Assembly (NCBI RefSeq): GCF_001431665.1
Contig: NZ_LLXV01000019.1
Span: 62,001 to 126,000 of the forward strand
DNA: 64,000 nt
Source: Stenotrophomonas beteli
Lineage (GTDB): Bacteria; Pseudomonadota; Gammaproteobacteria; Xanthomonadales; Xanthomonadaceae
Direction of reading: 5' to 3'
Position numbers and translations under genes: made by a program. Of this stretch, positions 16,829 through 25,633 are shown piece after piece. The notes under the pieces are model-generated. The model made no database searches. It worked only from the letters and a program-made list of their open reading frames with translations, and was not told the origin of the DNA. The first letter of the stretch is position 1. Each line of letters begins with the position of its first letter.

Positions 16829-18794
16829 GAGGTCCGTGCCGATGGGTAAGCGGAGGCGCCAGCAGGTCGCGGCGCAGTCCGCAGAGCAGGTGCAGCAGAT
16901 GCCCTTGATCGACCCCGCTGCTGGCTGTCGCCGCCTCGCGCATGCGGTCCAGCAGTTCCAGAAGATGGGTGTCGACAGTGCGCGGCGAGCAGGCGCGAAC
17001 CCTGAAATGTGCAGCGATGCGCTCGACCAGCGCCGCATGAAGCGCCCGAACCTGCGGGTTGTGCAGCCGCTTTTCCAGCGCGCGGAGCTGGCGGGATGCG
17101 CGTGCCGCACGAAGGTCCGCAAACAGCGCCCGCAGGTCGTGTGCGGCGCTGGCACGACCCTGTAACCGCAGAGCCAGCAGCCCGATCCGATCCAGCATGC
17201 GGCTGAGCCAGGCGCGGGTCACATCCCCTTGCCCGGCGGCGAGCCGTGCGATGTCCCGACGGATCGAACGCTCCAGCCGAGCGCGGTTGCGGCCCGCATC
17301 GGCGGTCTGGAACAGCTGCATGCTGCACAGTGCCATTGCCGTACCGACGAACAACGCAACGCTGTTGTTGAGTGCGCCGACGATGTTGACCGTGTTGGTC
17401 GCACCCAGGCCAGCGATGAGCGGGAAGGTCAGTACCACGCCCAAGGCAGCCATGGTGAACGGCGGCCGGGCCAGGAACGATCCGCACAGCAGCAGCACCG
17501 GCGCGAGCGCGGCAATCAGGCCGACGAAATCGGACAGCGCGGGGAAGATCAGCAGACCGTAGAGCAGGCCGACGGCAACGCCGATGCACGATCCCACCAG
17601 GTAGCGCATGACATGCGGTGCCGGCGCTTCGAGGGTGCCGAACAGGACGCATGCCGTGCCGATGATGGACACTGCCGTGGCGCCCTCCGACCAGCCTGTG
17701 GCGATCCACAGCACGCAGCTCAGCAGGATGCCCACGAACGCACCCAGCGCGCTGCGCGCGGCGTTCCTGTGATCCCGGTGAATCACTGCGCCCTGCAACT
17801 TCCGCGCAAGGCGGTCAGGCACATGCAGGCGCCAGTCGGGGCGGGCAGTGTGCAGGTGTGCCTGCAGCACGCGGCAGTCGGCGTGGGCGAGGTCGAGTTC
17901 GGCCCGTTGCGCGGCGAGGCCGGCTTGCAGGAGCGCGTGCCAGCCGGTTGAATCCATCTGTGGTGAACGCAGCCGGGCAATGGAATCTTCCACAGCGCTG
18001 GACAGCATCAGGGCGTCCAGCATCCGGTCATGCAGGGCGCGCAGGATCTGCACCTGGGCCACGCCATGGGCGCTGTCGAAGGGCAGGTGGATCGACAGCA
18101 CATGCAGCTCCAGCAGATCCGACGCCACCTTCGAGCGATCAGCCGCCAGCACCGTGTCCGCCGCACCGGCGCACATGTCACGTGTCCATCGTTCCGCATC
18201 ATCCAGCACCGCAGCAACCCGCGCGTGCACGCGCATCGAGACCCGACGCGGCAGCACCAACCCATGTACCAGCGTAGCCGCAAGGATGCCGATGGAGATT
18301 TCCTGCACCCGCGTGATGGCGATGGTGAACACATCTTCCGGCACCATCACCGCAGGAAACCCGATCAGGCTGGTGGTATAGCCGGCCAGCAGGAACGCGT
18401 AAGCGCGTGGCGTGCGGTCGAGCACCGCCAGATACAGGCACAGCGCCATCCACGCCGCGAGCGCGGCGCTCAGCACCAGGGGGGCATTGGCGAAACGTGG
18501 CACCAGCGCAACGGTGGCGACCGCGCCGCCTACGGTACCGAGCAGGCGGAACAGGCCGCGGCTGAGCGTTGCGCCGGACAGTGGTTGCGACACCAGATAG
18601 ACCGTGCCGATCACCCAGAAAGGGCGGTTCAAGCCGATCCGCAGGGAGACATACAGCCCAAGCGACGCCGCGAGCAGGCATTTGAGCGAGAACAGCGCCG
18701 CCTCCTGGTCAGTCCTGAGGGCAGGGCGCTTCAACCGTGCAAATGCCTGGAACACGTGGGGAAGGAATGGGGTGGGGAAGTGCATGCGGCTCAT
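16818..18794 (-). CDS. FUSC-family efflux transporter (AaeB/fusaric-acid-resistance type)
   Basis: 658 residues. Two membrane blocks of about six helices each (about 30-180 and 355-500) alternate with two cytoplasmic helical domains, the layout of AaeB/FUSC pumps. Family substrates are aromatic acids such as p-hydroxybenzoate or fusaric acid. The operon also encodes DUF1656, HlyD and an OMF, so the whole pump is present. S. maltophilia has a known fusaric-acid pump controlled by a LysR protein, whereas this operon faces an AraC protein, so it may be a different system with another inducer. Confidence 0.88.
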   Translation of the reverse strand: MSRMHFPTPFLPHVFQAFARLKRPALRTDQEAALFSLKCLLAASLGLYVSLRIGLNRPFWVIGTVYLVSQPLSGATLSRGLFRLLGTVGGAVATVALVPRFANAPLVLSAALAAWMALCLYLAVLDRTPRAYAFLLAGYTTSLIGFPAVMVPEDVFTIAITRVQEISIGILAATLVHGLVLPRRVSMRVHARVAAVLDDAERWTRDMCAGAADTVLAADRSKVASDLLELHVLSIHLPFDSAHGVAQVQILRALHDRMLDALMLSSAVEDSIARLRSPQMDSTGWHALLQAGLAAQRAELDLAHADCRVLQAHLHTARPDWRLHVPDRLARKLQGAVIHRDHRNAARSALGAFVGILLSCVLWIATGWSEGATAVSIIGTACVLFGTLEAPAPHVMRYLVGSCIGVAVGLLYGLLIFPALSDFVGLIAALAPVLLLCGSFLARPPFTMAALGVVLTFPLIAGLGATNTVNIVGALNNSVALFVGTAMALCSMQLFQTADAGRNRARLERSIRRDIARLAAGQGDVTRAWLSRMLDRIGLLALRLQGRASAAHDLRALFADLRAARASRQLRALEKRLHNPQVRALHAALVERIAAHFRVRACSPRTVDTHLLELLDRMREAATASSGVDQGHLLHLLCGLRRDLLAPPLTHRHGPHAS

Positions 18795-18864
18795 GCTAGT
18801 GATCGGCCGCCCTGTCGAATTTCGCTACAATGACAACCAATCGCTAAAACCGGTCAATGTGAGA

Positions 18865-19659
18865 ATGGCTCGCGTTTCGCTCCCCGGCTTTGACCTGGAC
18901 CCGGATGAGACCGATCGCCCGGCGGTCGCCAGCCGCCTGCAGGTAGCCGAGCACGACGCGGAGATTCCCGTGCATGAGCACCGCAAGGGCCAGCTGATTC
19001 TGGCGCTGCATGGGGCGGTGACCTGCGAAGTGGCCAATGCGTTGTGGATCGTGCCACCCCAGTGTGGCGTCTGGATTCCGGGTGGCATGCCGCACAGCAA
19101 TCGCGCCACTGCCAACGCGCGCCTGTGCTACCTGTTCGTCGAACCCGGCACCGTCGATCTGCCCATGCAGTGCGTGACGCTGGCGATCTCGCCGATGCTG
19201 CGAGAGATGATCCTGCACCTGGCCGACGCGCCGCTGGACTACCCGCATGGCAGCCGCACCGACCGGCTGGCGCGGGTGCTGCTGGACGAGCTGGTGCAGA
19301 TGCCGGCCGAGCACCTGTCGTTGCCGGTCAGCGATCACCCGAAGGTGCGTGCTTTGGCGGCAGCGCTGTCGGCGGATCCGGCTGACCGCAGCACCATCGG
19401 CCAGTGGGCCGCGCGCCTGGCCCTGGGCGAGCGCACGTTGACCCGGCTCATCGAACGCGAAACCGGATTGTCGTTCGGGCGCTGGCGGCAGCAGCTGCAT
19501 CTGCTCATCGCCATTCGTGAACTCGCCGGCGGTGCACCGGTGCAGCGTGTTTCCGAGACGCTGGGCTACGAGTCGGTGACGGCCTTCATCACCATGTTCA
19601 AGAAGGCGCTCGGCCTTTCCCCGGCGCGGTACTTTGCGGTGCGCCTGCGTGGGCAGTAG
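18865..19659 (+). CDS. AraC-family transcriptional regulator
   Basis: 264 residues. An N-terminal cupin-like sensor (VHEHRKGQLILALHGAV..., PPQCGVWIPGGMPHS) is followed by two C-terminal helix-turn-helix units with the family signature LGYESVTAFITMFKKALGLSPARYF. It lies divergent from the FUSC efflux operon with about 70 bases between, so it probably controls that operon and itself. A TACAAT box lies at 18826-18831 but no good -35 goes with it. The start at ATG 18865 was chosen; GTG at 18859 is an alternative. Confidence 0.88.
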   Translation: MARVSLPGFDLDPDETDRPAVASRLQVAEHDAEIPVHEHRKGQLILALHGAVTCEVANALWIVPPQCGVWIPGGMPHSNRATANARLCYLFVEPGTVDLPMQCVTLAISPMLREMILHLADAPLDYPHGSRTDRLARVLLDELVQMPAEHLSLPVSDHPKVRALAAALSADPADRSTIGQWAARLALGERTLTRLIERETGLSFGRWRQQLHLLIAIRELAGGAPVQRVSETLGYESVTAFITMFKKALGLSPARYFAVRLRGQ

Positions 19660-19675
19660 CCGGGAACAACCCGGG
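19660..19675. terminator. Short hairpin between convergent araC-type and hydrolase genes
   Basis: CCGGGAACAACCCGG immediately follows the AraC stop codon, giving a five-base GC stem. No T-run on either side, so termination is only suggested. Confidence 0.3.
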
Positions 19676-19694
19676 AAGCCCTCGCCTGGGACGG

Positions 19695-20516
19695 CTATTT
19701 CAAGGTGCCGGCGACGGATTGAATCGCGGCCACCACCGCAGCAGGATCCTCGCGCTGGAGGGTGTGGCCGGTTGCCAGGTAGCGGTGCGAGCCGCGTGTG
19801 AATCCAGAGAAGAGCAGGGCGTGCTGTGCCTTCCAGAGTGCCTTGCCCGCTGCGGTTTCCTCGAAGAACAGCGGTTCGGCAGCCAGCTGCGTTGCAGTCA
19901 GCAGCGCCACCGGCACGTCCGGCATTGCGCGCGGCGTTTCCGCACCGGGGGCATCCAGTTGTTCGGTCAGCACGGCGTAGTCGGCGGCCATGGCCGGCGG
20001 CAGCATTGCCCGCAGCTGGGCATCGTCTGCCTGCATGCGGGCACTGTCGGCCTGCTGGAACGCGTGGCGCTGCCCCATCGTGGCCGGGTCCACCAGCACC
20101 AGGCCCTGCAGGCGCTCCGGATGGCGGCGTGCAAACTCGGTGGCCAGCAGGCCGCCGTAGGAGTGACCCACCAGCACGACGCGGCGACCGGGTGCGAGCG
20201 TGTCGATCACGGCCGTGAGGTCGGCCAGGTGCGCATCGATGCGCTTGGCATGGCCGTCGCTGCCGGACTTGCCGAGTCCTGCACGGGCGTAGGTGATGCT
20301 GTGGTAGTTGGCCCCCAGGCCGGCGACCACGTCCTTCCAGGCGCCCGCGCCCTGCCCGAAGCCGGATTCAAAGACCACGGTGATCGGGCCGGCCCCCGTC
20401 TCTTCGGCCTGCAGCGCGTAAGCACCGCGATCCACCTGGATTTCCCCTGCGTGGGCGGTGCCTGCAGTGGCCATCATCGCGGCCAGCACCCACAACGTCA
20501 CTCGGCTGCTCTTCAT
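19695..20516 (-). CDS. Secreted alpha/beta hydrolase
   Basis: 273 residues. Signal peptide 1-23 (VTLWVLAAMMATAGTAHA) then a canonical alpha/beta-hydrolase fold: oxyanion region FESGFGQGAGAW, nucleophile Ser in LVGHSYGGLLATEFA, catalytic Asp probably in LVDPATMG or later, and His near the C-terminus (YLATGHTLQREDP). The substrate is unknown. The start is the ATG seven bases after AGGGG; the ATG two codons upstream is too close to that site. Confidence 0.82.
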   Translation of the reverse strand: MKSSRVTLWVLAAMMATAGTAHAGEIQVDRGAYALQAEETGAGPITVVFESGFGQGAGAWKDVVAGLGANYHSITYARAGLGKSGSDGHAKRIDAHLADLTAVIDTLAPGRRVVLVGHSYGGLLATEFARRHPERLQGLVLVDPATMGQRHAFQQADSARMQADDAQLRAMLPPAMAADYAVLTEQLDAPGAETPRAMPDVPVALLTATQLAAEPLFFEETAAGKALWKAQHALLFSGFTRGSHRYLATGHTLQREDPAAVVAAIQSVAGTLK

Positions 20517-20993
20517 TGCCATTCCCCTGGGCCGTGACGCGTGCCAGCCCTTCATATGGGTCAGGTCTGCAGCGGAGCGCCGCAGCCTGCCGACCTCGCG
20601 ACAGGTCGTGCTGGTAAGGTAGTGAGGTATAACACCGACTCCCTGTGCAGGAAGTCATGGTGCGTGAGGTCGCTGCGCCTGCGCTGCAGCGCTTACCGGG
20701 CCGCTGTCCGCTTAGGTCAACGACGGCATGATGGCGGAGCCATGCCGTCTTTCGAGTCTTCGGCAAAGGAAGGGCCGACCGAGTGTGTTCAACACGTGCA
20801 TCGCAATCAGAAGGCGTCCAGGTTGTCACGGCGAACGGGACGGACGCGGAGGATCTATCGCGACAGCGGGTGCAAATTCTGGCTGCGCGCTTTCCGGGTT
20901 GACGCTTTCAGCGCCCCAGCGCACTCTGCGGGTTGGGGTCGACAACCCGTTCAGGGGCAGGGCTGCACGGTGGTACCAGGAGGCGGAACAGCC
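20517..20993. promoter_or_regulatory. Long leader/intergenic region upstream of moaA
   Basis: 477 bases without a convincing gene. At 20722-20749 is a strong hairpin: GACGGC, a three-base bulge, ATGGC-GGA-GCCAT, GCCGTC, then TTTCGAGTCTT, which resembles an intrinsic terminator or attenuator oriented towards moaA. A second hairpin, CGGGTT...AACCCG, lies at about 20930-20950, 40 bases before the moaA start. A good AGGAGG site precedes moaA. A molybdenum-cofactor riboswitch is possible at this place but I could not match its consensus. Confidence 0.45.
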
Positions 20994-21974
20994 ATGAGCC
21001 AACTCACCGACAGCTTCGGACGCAGCTTCCCGTACCTGCGCCTGTCACTCACCGAAGCCTGCAATTTCCGGTGCAGTTACTGCCTGCCCGACGGGTACCA
21101 GGCCGATGGCCGCCCGCGCTTCCTGCAGGTGGATGAGATCCGCCGCCTGGTGCGGGCCTTTGCGGCGCTGGGGATGAGCAAGATCCGCCTGACCGGTGGC
21201 GAGCCCAGCCTGCGCAAGGATCTGAACGAGATCATCGCCACCGTGGCGGCGGTGCCGGGCATCCGCAAGGTGGCCATCACCACCAACGGCACACTGCTGC
21301 CGCGGCGCCTGCCGGGTTGGCACCGGGCCGGGCTGACCGCGCTGAACGTGAGCATGGACAGCCTGCAACGCGAGCGTTTCCACACCATCACCGGCCACGA
21401 CCGCGTGCCGGAGATCCAGCAGGGCCTGGCCCTGGCGCAGGCGTTGGGCCTGCCGGCGATCAAGCTCAACGCGGTGCTGCTGCGTGGCCTGAACGACGAC
21501 GAGCTGCCGCAGTGGATGGACTACCTGCGTGACCGGCCCTTCAGCGTGCGCTTCATCGAGCTGATGCGCACCGGCGACAACGAAGCCTATTTCCAGCGCC
21601 ACCACCTGCGCGCCGACGTGGTGGTCGAACAGCTGCTGGCCGCTGGCTGGCACGAGCGCCAGCGCGCGGCCGATGCCGGCCCGGCGCGGGAGTTCGTGCA
21701 CCCGGAGCATCGCGGCAGCATCGGCATCATCGCCCCGTATTCGCGTGACTTCTGCAAGGGCTGCAACCGCCTGCGGGTGACCGCCAAGGGCGACCTGCGG
21801 CTGTGCCTGTTCGGCGAGTTCGGCGTGCCGCTGCGCCCGCTGCTGCAGCGCGATGAGGACCACGACGCGCTGCTGGCACGCATCACCACCCAGCTTGGCC
21901 TGAAAGCGGCCGGGCATGGACTGCACCAGGGCCAGACCGGGCTGACCCCGCACCTGGCCTCCATCGGAGGATGA
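20994..21974 (+). CDS. moaA: GTP 3',8-cyclase
   Basis: 326 residues. A radical-SAM cysteine motif CNFRCSYC (CX3CX2C) is near the N-terminus. The second 4Fe-4S site is near residue 255 in CKGCNRLRVTAKGDLRLC (CX2CX13C). The protein ends in Gly-Gly, which MoaA needs. It converts GTP to 3',8-cyclo-dihydro-GTP, the first step of molybdenum cofactor synthesis. AGGAGG lies nine bases before the ATG, which rules out the 150-codon upstream extension of the frame. It overlaps the moaC-moaB fusion by four bases. Confidence 0.96.
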   Translation: MSQLTDSFGRSFPYLRLSLTEACNFRCSYCLPDGYQADGRPRFLQVDEIRRLVRAFAALGMSKIRLTGGEPSLRKDLNEIIATVAAVPGIRKVAITTNGTLLPRRLPGWHRAGLTALNVSMDSLQRERFHTITGHDRVPEIQQGLALAQALGLPAIKLNAVLLRGLNDDELPQWMDYLRDRPFSVRFIELMRTGDNEAYFQRHHLRADVVVEQLLAAGWHERQRAADAGPAREFVHPEHRGSIGIIAPYSRDFCKGCNRLRVTAKGDLRLCLFGEFGVPLRPLLQRDEDHDALLARITTQLGLKAAGHGLHQGQTGLTPHLASIGG

Positions 21975-22978
21975 GCAACACGATGAGTGGGGAATTGAAT
22001 GCGGCCTTCCACATGGCCGATGTCCGCAACAAGCGCATCAGCCGCCGCCGTGCGGTGGCGGTGGGCGAGCTGCATGCCGGTGCGGTGGCCTATCCGCTGA
22101 TTGTCGAGCGTCGCCTGCCCAAGGGCGATGCGCTGGTGATGGCAGAGATTGCCGGCCTGCAGGGCGCCAAGATGGCCTCGATGATGATGCCGCTGTGCCA
22201 CCCGCTGCCGCTGGAACTGGTGCAGGTGTTCTGCGCGCCGGTGCCGGAGCGGCAGGCGATCCGCGTGTGGTGCGAGTGCGCAAGCGAGGCGCGCACCGGC
22301 GTGGAGATGGAGGCACTGGCCGGGGTCAACGCGGCGCTGCTGACCCTGTACGACCTGAGCAAGCCGGTGGAACCAGCCTTGCGCATCGAAGGCATCCGCC
22401 TGCTGTTCAAGGAAGGCGGCAAGCGTGGTGTCTGGCTGCACCCGGATGGCATGGACGAAGCCGAGCGCGCGCGTTTCAAGCCGCGTGCGCCGAAGGGGCT
22501 GGAAGGTGCGGCCTGCGCGGTGATCACGCTGAGCGATCGCGCCAGCGAAGGCAGTTATGAAGATATCTCTGGCCCGACCCTGGTGACCGGGCTGAAGAAG
22601 CTGGGCGGCGAGGTGGTGGCCGCCGAAGTGCTGCCCGATGGCATCGAGCCGTTGGCCAGCCGCCTGCAGGCCTTGGCCGCCGAGGGCGTCCGCCTGTGCC
22701 TGTGTACGGGCGGTACCGGGCTGGGCCCGCGTGACCTGACCCCGGAGGCGCTGCGTTCCTTGAACGCGCGGCCGGTGCACGGCCTGGCGCAGATGGTGCG
22801 TGCGCTGAGCGCACAGCACACGCCGATGGCCTGGCTGAGCCGCGCCGAGGTGGTGCAGCTGGGCAACATGCTGGTGTTCGCATTGCCCGGCAGCCCGAAG
22901 GCGGCGGCGCAGTGCCTGGACATCCTGGCGCCGGTGCTCGGCCACGCATTGGCGATGGTCGAGGGGGATGGCCACTGA
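21971..22978 (+). CDS. moaCB: Bifunctional MoaC-MoaB fusion
   Basis: 335 residues. Residues about 10-165 are MoaC (cyclic pyranopterin monophosphate synthase) with MPLCHPLPL and the active-site block EMEALAGVNAALLTLYDLSK, including the catalytic Asp-Lys neighbourhood and KEGGKRG. Residues about 175-330 are MoaB/MogA-like (molybdopterin adenylyltransferase fold) with ITLSDRASEGSYED and CTGGTGLGPRDLTPEAL. One polypeptide therefore covers an early and a late step. The ATG at 21971 abuts GGAGG with no spacing, so ATG 21983 (MSGELNAAF) may be the true start. Confidence 0.93.
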   Translation: MSNTMSGELNAAFHMADVRNKRISRRRAVAVGELHAGAVAYPLIVERRLPKGDALVMAEIAGLQGAKMASMMMPLCHPLPLELVQVFCAPVPERQAIRVWCECASEARTGVEMEALAGVNAALLTLYDLSKPVEPALRIEGIRLLFKEGGKRGVWLHPDGMDEAERARFKPRAPKGLEGAACAVITLSDRASEGSYEDISGPTLVTGLKKLGGEVVAAEVLPDGIEPLASRLQALAAEGVRLCLCTGGTGLGPRDLTPEALRSLNARPVHGLAQMVRALSAQHTPMAWLSRAEVVQLGNMLVFALPGSPKAAAQCLDILAPVLGHALAMVEGDGH

Positions 22979-24231
22979 TGATTGCCTACAGCGAGGCCTT
23001 GCAGCACCTGCTGGACGCGGCCACGCCGCTGCCGGCCGAACATCTGCCGCTGCATGAGGCCGGCGGCCGCACTCTGGCCGGTGACATCATCAGTGGGCAG
23101 TCGCTGCCGCCGTTCGACAATTCGGCAATGGACGGCTTCGCGCTGCGCGCCAACGGCGCGACGTTCGAAGCCGGTACCGAATTTGCCGTGCAGGGCTGGC
23201 AGGCAGCAGGCGATGCCGGCGCCGAAGGCGGCGAGGGCGCCTGGGAAATCATGACCGGTGCGCGCATGCCGGTTGGGCTGGATACGGTGGTGCCGGTCGA
23301 GAATGTGACGATCCTCGCCAGCGAAGAAGGACGCCCGACCCGCATTGCCCTGAAGGGCACGGTAAAGCCGGGCCAGAACGTGCGCCTGCGCGGCGAGGAT
23401 GTGAGCGACGGCGAGCGCGTGCTGCAGGCCGGGCAAGTGCTGGACATCAATGCGCGCACCCTGCTGCATGCCATCGGCGTGGGTGAAGTGGCGGTGGTGG
23501 CACGGCCGAAGGCGGCGGTGATCGCCACCGGCAAGGAGCTGGTGACCGAGGCGGCGCAGACGCTGGAGTCCGGCCAGATTCGTGACAGCAACCGGCCGTA
23601 TCTGGTTGGCCGCCTGCAGGCCGCCGGTGCCGAAGTGGTATGGCAGGGCACGGTGGGCGACGACGTGGCCACGTTCAATGCGGTACTGGATGAAGCGCTG
23701 GCTGCCGGTGCGCAGCTGCTGATCAGCACCGGCGCGGTGTCGGCCGGCCGCTACGATTTCATTCCCGACGCGCTGCGCGGCCGGGGTGCGCGCATCGTGT
23801 TCCACAAGGTGGCGATCCGCCCGGGCAAGCCGTTGCTGTTTGCGGTGCTGCCCAATGGCACGCTGTACTTCGGCCTGCCGGGCAACCCGGTGTCGGCAGC
23901 GGTGGGCCAGCGCTTCTTCGTCGAACCGGTGCTGCGCCGCCTGCTGGGGCTGGCACCGGAGCCGGTGTTGACGTTGCCGCTGCAGGCCGATGTGCGCACG
24001 CCGCCCGGCCTGCGCTTCCACGCGCGGGCGCGGGTGGAAGTGGATGCGCAGGGCCAGCTGAGTGCGCGTGTGCTGGCCGGGCAGGAGTCGTTCCGTCTGA
24101 TGTCCATGCTGCAGGCCAATGCCTGGGTGGTGCTGGAAGGCGAGGGCGACCTGGCGGCCGCCGGCACGCTGGTGCGGGTGCAGGGTTGGGGGCATCATGA
24201 TCCGGTGCAGCTGGCGAGCCAGGGGTCATGA
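22978..24231 (+). CDS. moeA: Molybdopterin molybdotransferase
   Basis: 417 residues with the four-domain MoeA layout: PPFDNSAMDGFALR (about 42-55), MTGARMPVGLDTVVPVE (about 90-107), the MogA-like domain with ATGKEL and GQIRDSN...STGAVSAGRYD, and GLPGNPVSAAV. It inserts molybdate into adenylated molybdopterin. In this family the catalytic region normally reads GG(A/V)S; here it is GAVS (TGAVSAG), worth noting. The ATG overlaps the previous stop by one base. Confidence 0.95.
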   Translation: MIAYSEALQHLLDAATPLPAEHLPLHEAGGRTLAGDIISGQSLPPFDNSAMDGFALRANGATFEAGTEFAVQGWQAAGDAGAEGGEGAWEIMTGARMPVGLDTVVPVENVTILASEEGRPTRIALKGTVKPGQNVRLRGEDVSDGERVLQAGQVLDINARTLLHAIGVGEVAVVARPKAAVIATGKELVTEAAQTLESGQIRDSNRPYLVGRLQAAGAEVVWQGTVGDDVATFNAVLDEALAAGAQLLISTGAVSAGRYDFIPDALRGRGARIVFHKVAIRPGKPLLFAVLPNGTLYFGLPGNPVSAAVGQRFFVEPVLRRLLGLAPEPVLTLPLQADVRTPPGLRFHARARVEVDAQGQLSARVLAGQESFRLMSMLQANAWVVLEGEGDLAAAGTLVRVQGWGHHDPVQLASQGS

Positions 24232-24491
24232 TGAGACAGGTGAATCTGCAGTTGTTCGGTGCGTTTTCCGATCTGGATGCCAGCCGCGAGATCGCGGTGG
24301 AGATGGTTGGCGGCACCGTGGCCGATCTGCGCCAGGCGCTGCGCGAGCTGCTGCCGGTGCGCTGGCCGGATTTCCGTGCGGGCCTGCTCGACTACTCGGC
24401 GTTCGCCGACCAGCAACGCGTGCTGCGCGACCATGACGCGCTGCCCGACGATGGCCGGGTGGCGATCCTGCCGCCGGTGAGCGGAGGCTGA
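24228..24491 (+). CDS. moaD: Molybdopterin synthase small subunit
   Basis: 87 residues, ubiquitin-like fold ending LPPVSGG. The C-terminal Gly-Gly carries the thiocarboxylate that donates sulfur to make molybdopterin. It overlaps moeA by four bases and is followed three bases later by moaE, its partner subunit. Confidence 0.93.
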   Translation: MMRQVNLQLFGAFSDLDASREIAVEMVGGTVADLRQALRELLPVRWPDFRAGLLDYSAFADQQRVLRDHDALPDDGRVAILPPVSGG

Positions 24492-24494
24492 GCG

Positions 24495-24983
24495 ATGAGT
24501 GAGATGATCATCGCCAAGGTCGTGGATCGCGCACAGGCGGCGATCGATCCGGCCGAGGGCATCGCGGCAGTGTCCGATCCTGGCTTCGGCGGCATCGACG
24601 TGTTCATCGGCAAGGTGCGTGACGTCAATGTGGGCCGGCGGGTGACCGGGATCACTTACGATCTGTTCGAGCCGCTGGTGCTGAACGAGTTCAAGCGCCT
24701 GGCCGCCGAGGTCGAGGCCGCGTTCGGGCCGAAGCTGAAGCTGTATGTGGCGCATGCCAAGGGCCGGCTCGGCATCGGCGATGTGGCGGTGGTGGTAGCC
24801 GCCGGCAGCCCGCACCGCGACGAGGCGTTCCGGGCCTGTCGGCAGTTGATCGAGGTGGTCAAGCACCAGTGCCCGATCTGGAAGCAGGAGCATTACGAGG
24901 ACGGCGACAGCCAGTGGAGCGAAGGTTGCAGCCTGTGCCATGCCGACAGCGAAGCTTCGCACGCCCATGGCCACGGGCATTGA
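24495..24983 (+). CDS. moaE: Molybdopterin synthase large subunit
   Basis: 162 residues. The family blocks GGIDVFIGKVRD, HRDEAFRACRQLIEVVKHQCPIWKQE (with the active-site lysines) and a C-terminus are present. The tail is extended and unusual: CSLCHADSEASHAHGHGH, rich in His with two Cys, which could bind metal; the standard enzyme lacks it. Last gene of the moaA-moaCB-moeA-moaD-moaE run; a REP dimer separates it from mobA. Confidence 0.93.
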   Translation: MSEMIIAKVVDRAQAAIDPAEGIAAVSDPGFGGIDVFIGKVRDVNVGRRVTGITYDLFEPLVLNEFKRLAAEVEAAFGPKLKLYVAHAKGRLGIGDVAVVVAAGSPHRDEAFRACRQLIEVVKHQCPIWKQEHYEDGDSQWSEGCSLCHADSEASHAHGHGH

Positions 24984-25011
24984 CCACGCCCTTCGGGGGG
25001 CGCCGGGTGCA

Positions 25012-25086
25012 GTAGACCCACGCCATGCGTGGCTAGGGCTTTCCCGATGAACCCGGCCGGCACAGCCACGCCTGGCGTGGCTCTAC
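25012..25086. repeat. SMAG-type REP inverted dimer
   Basis: GTAGACCCACGCCATGCGTGG on the left and the inverted copy CCACGCCTGGCGTGGCTCTAC on the right enclose about 30 bases. It lies between moaE and mobA, four bases ahead of the mobA start, so it may shape mRNA ends or ribosome access there. Confidence 0.85.
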
Positions 25087-25090
25087 AGCG

Positions 25091-25633
25091 ATGAGCATCA
25101 ACGGCATCGTGCTGGCTGGCGGCCTGTCCAGCCGCATGGGCCGCGACAAGGCGCTGCTGCCGTGGCAGGGGCACACGCTGCTGGAACATATGCGCGGGCT
25201 GTTGCTGCAGGCCGGTGCCAGGCGGGTCTGGGTGAGCGGTGACTATCCGGCGTTTGGCGGCATCCCGGATCGGGTTGCGCGCTGCGGACCACTGGGCGGA
25301 CTCTACAGCGTGGCAATGCAGATGCCTGACGGGCCGGCGTGGGTGGTGCCGGTGGATACGCCACAACTGAGCCCGGCACTGCTGCAGCGACTGCGCCTGG
25401 CAGAAGACACTGCCTGCGCTATGTTCGACGGCGAACCGTTGCCGATGCGGCTGCAGATCGATGATCATTGCCGCCGCGTGCTGCAGGAGCTGATTGAAGA
25501 TCCGATGGCGCGCCGTTCACTGCGCGCGTTGCAGGAACGCCTGGGTGTGACCCGGCTGCCTCTGGCCGCGGAGGATCATGCTCTGCTGCTCAACTGCAAT
25601 ACCCCGTCGGAGTGGGAGTCCATCGCACCATGA
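25091..25633 (+). CDS. mobA: Molybdenum cofactor guanylyltransferase
   Basis: 180 residues. The nucleotidyltransferase start INGIVLAGGLSSRMGRDKALLPW is followed by GPLGGLYS and VVPVDTPQLSP (metal-binding Asp). It attaches GMP to molybdenum cofactor, giving the bis-MGD form used by DMSO-reductase-family enzymes such as nitrate reductase. No ribosome-binding site better than CTACAGCG precedes the ATG because the REP dimer ends there. Confidence 0.92.
   Translation: MSINGIVLAGGLSSRMGRDKALLPWQGHTLLEHMRGLLLQAGARRVWVSGDYPAFGGIPDRVARCGPLGGLYSVAMQMPDGPAWVVPVDTPQLSPALLQRLRLAEDTACAMFDGEPLPMRLQIDDHCRRVLQELIEDPMARRSLRALQERLGVTRLPLAAEDHALLLNCNTPSEWESIAP

Noticed and set aside
20600-20990. Molybdenum-cofactor riboswitch
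   Set aside because: Location is right and hairpins exist, but the conserved core could not be recognised by eye; listed only as an unassigned leader.
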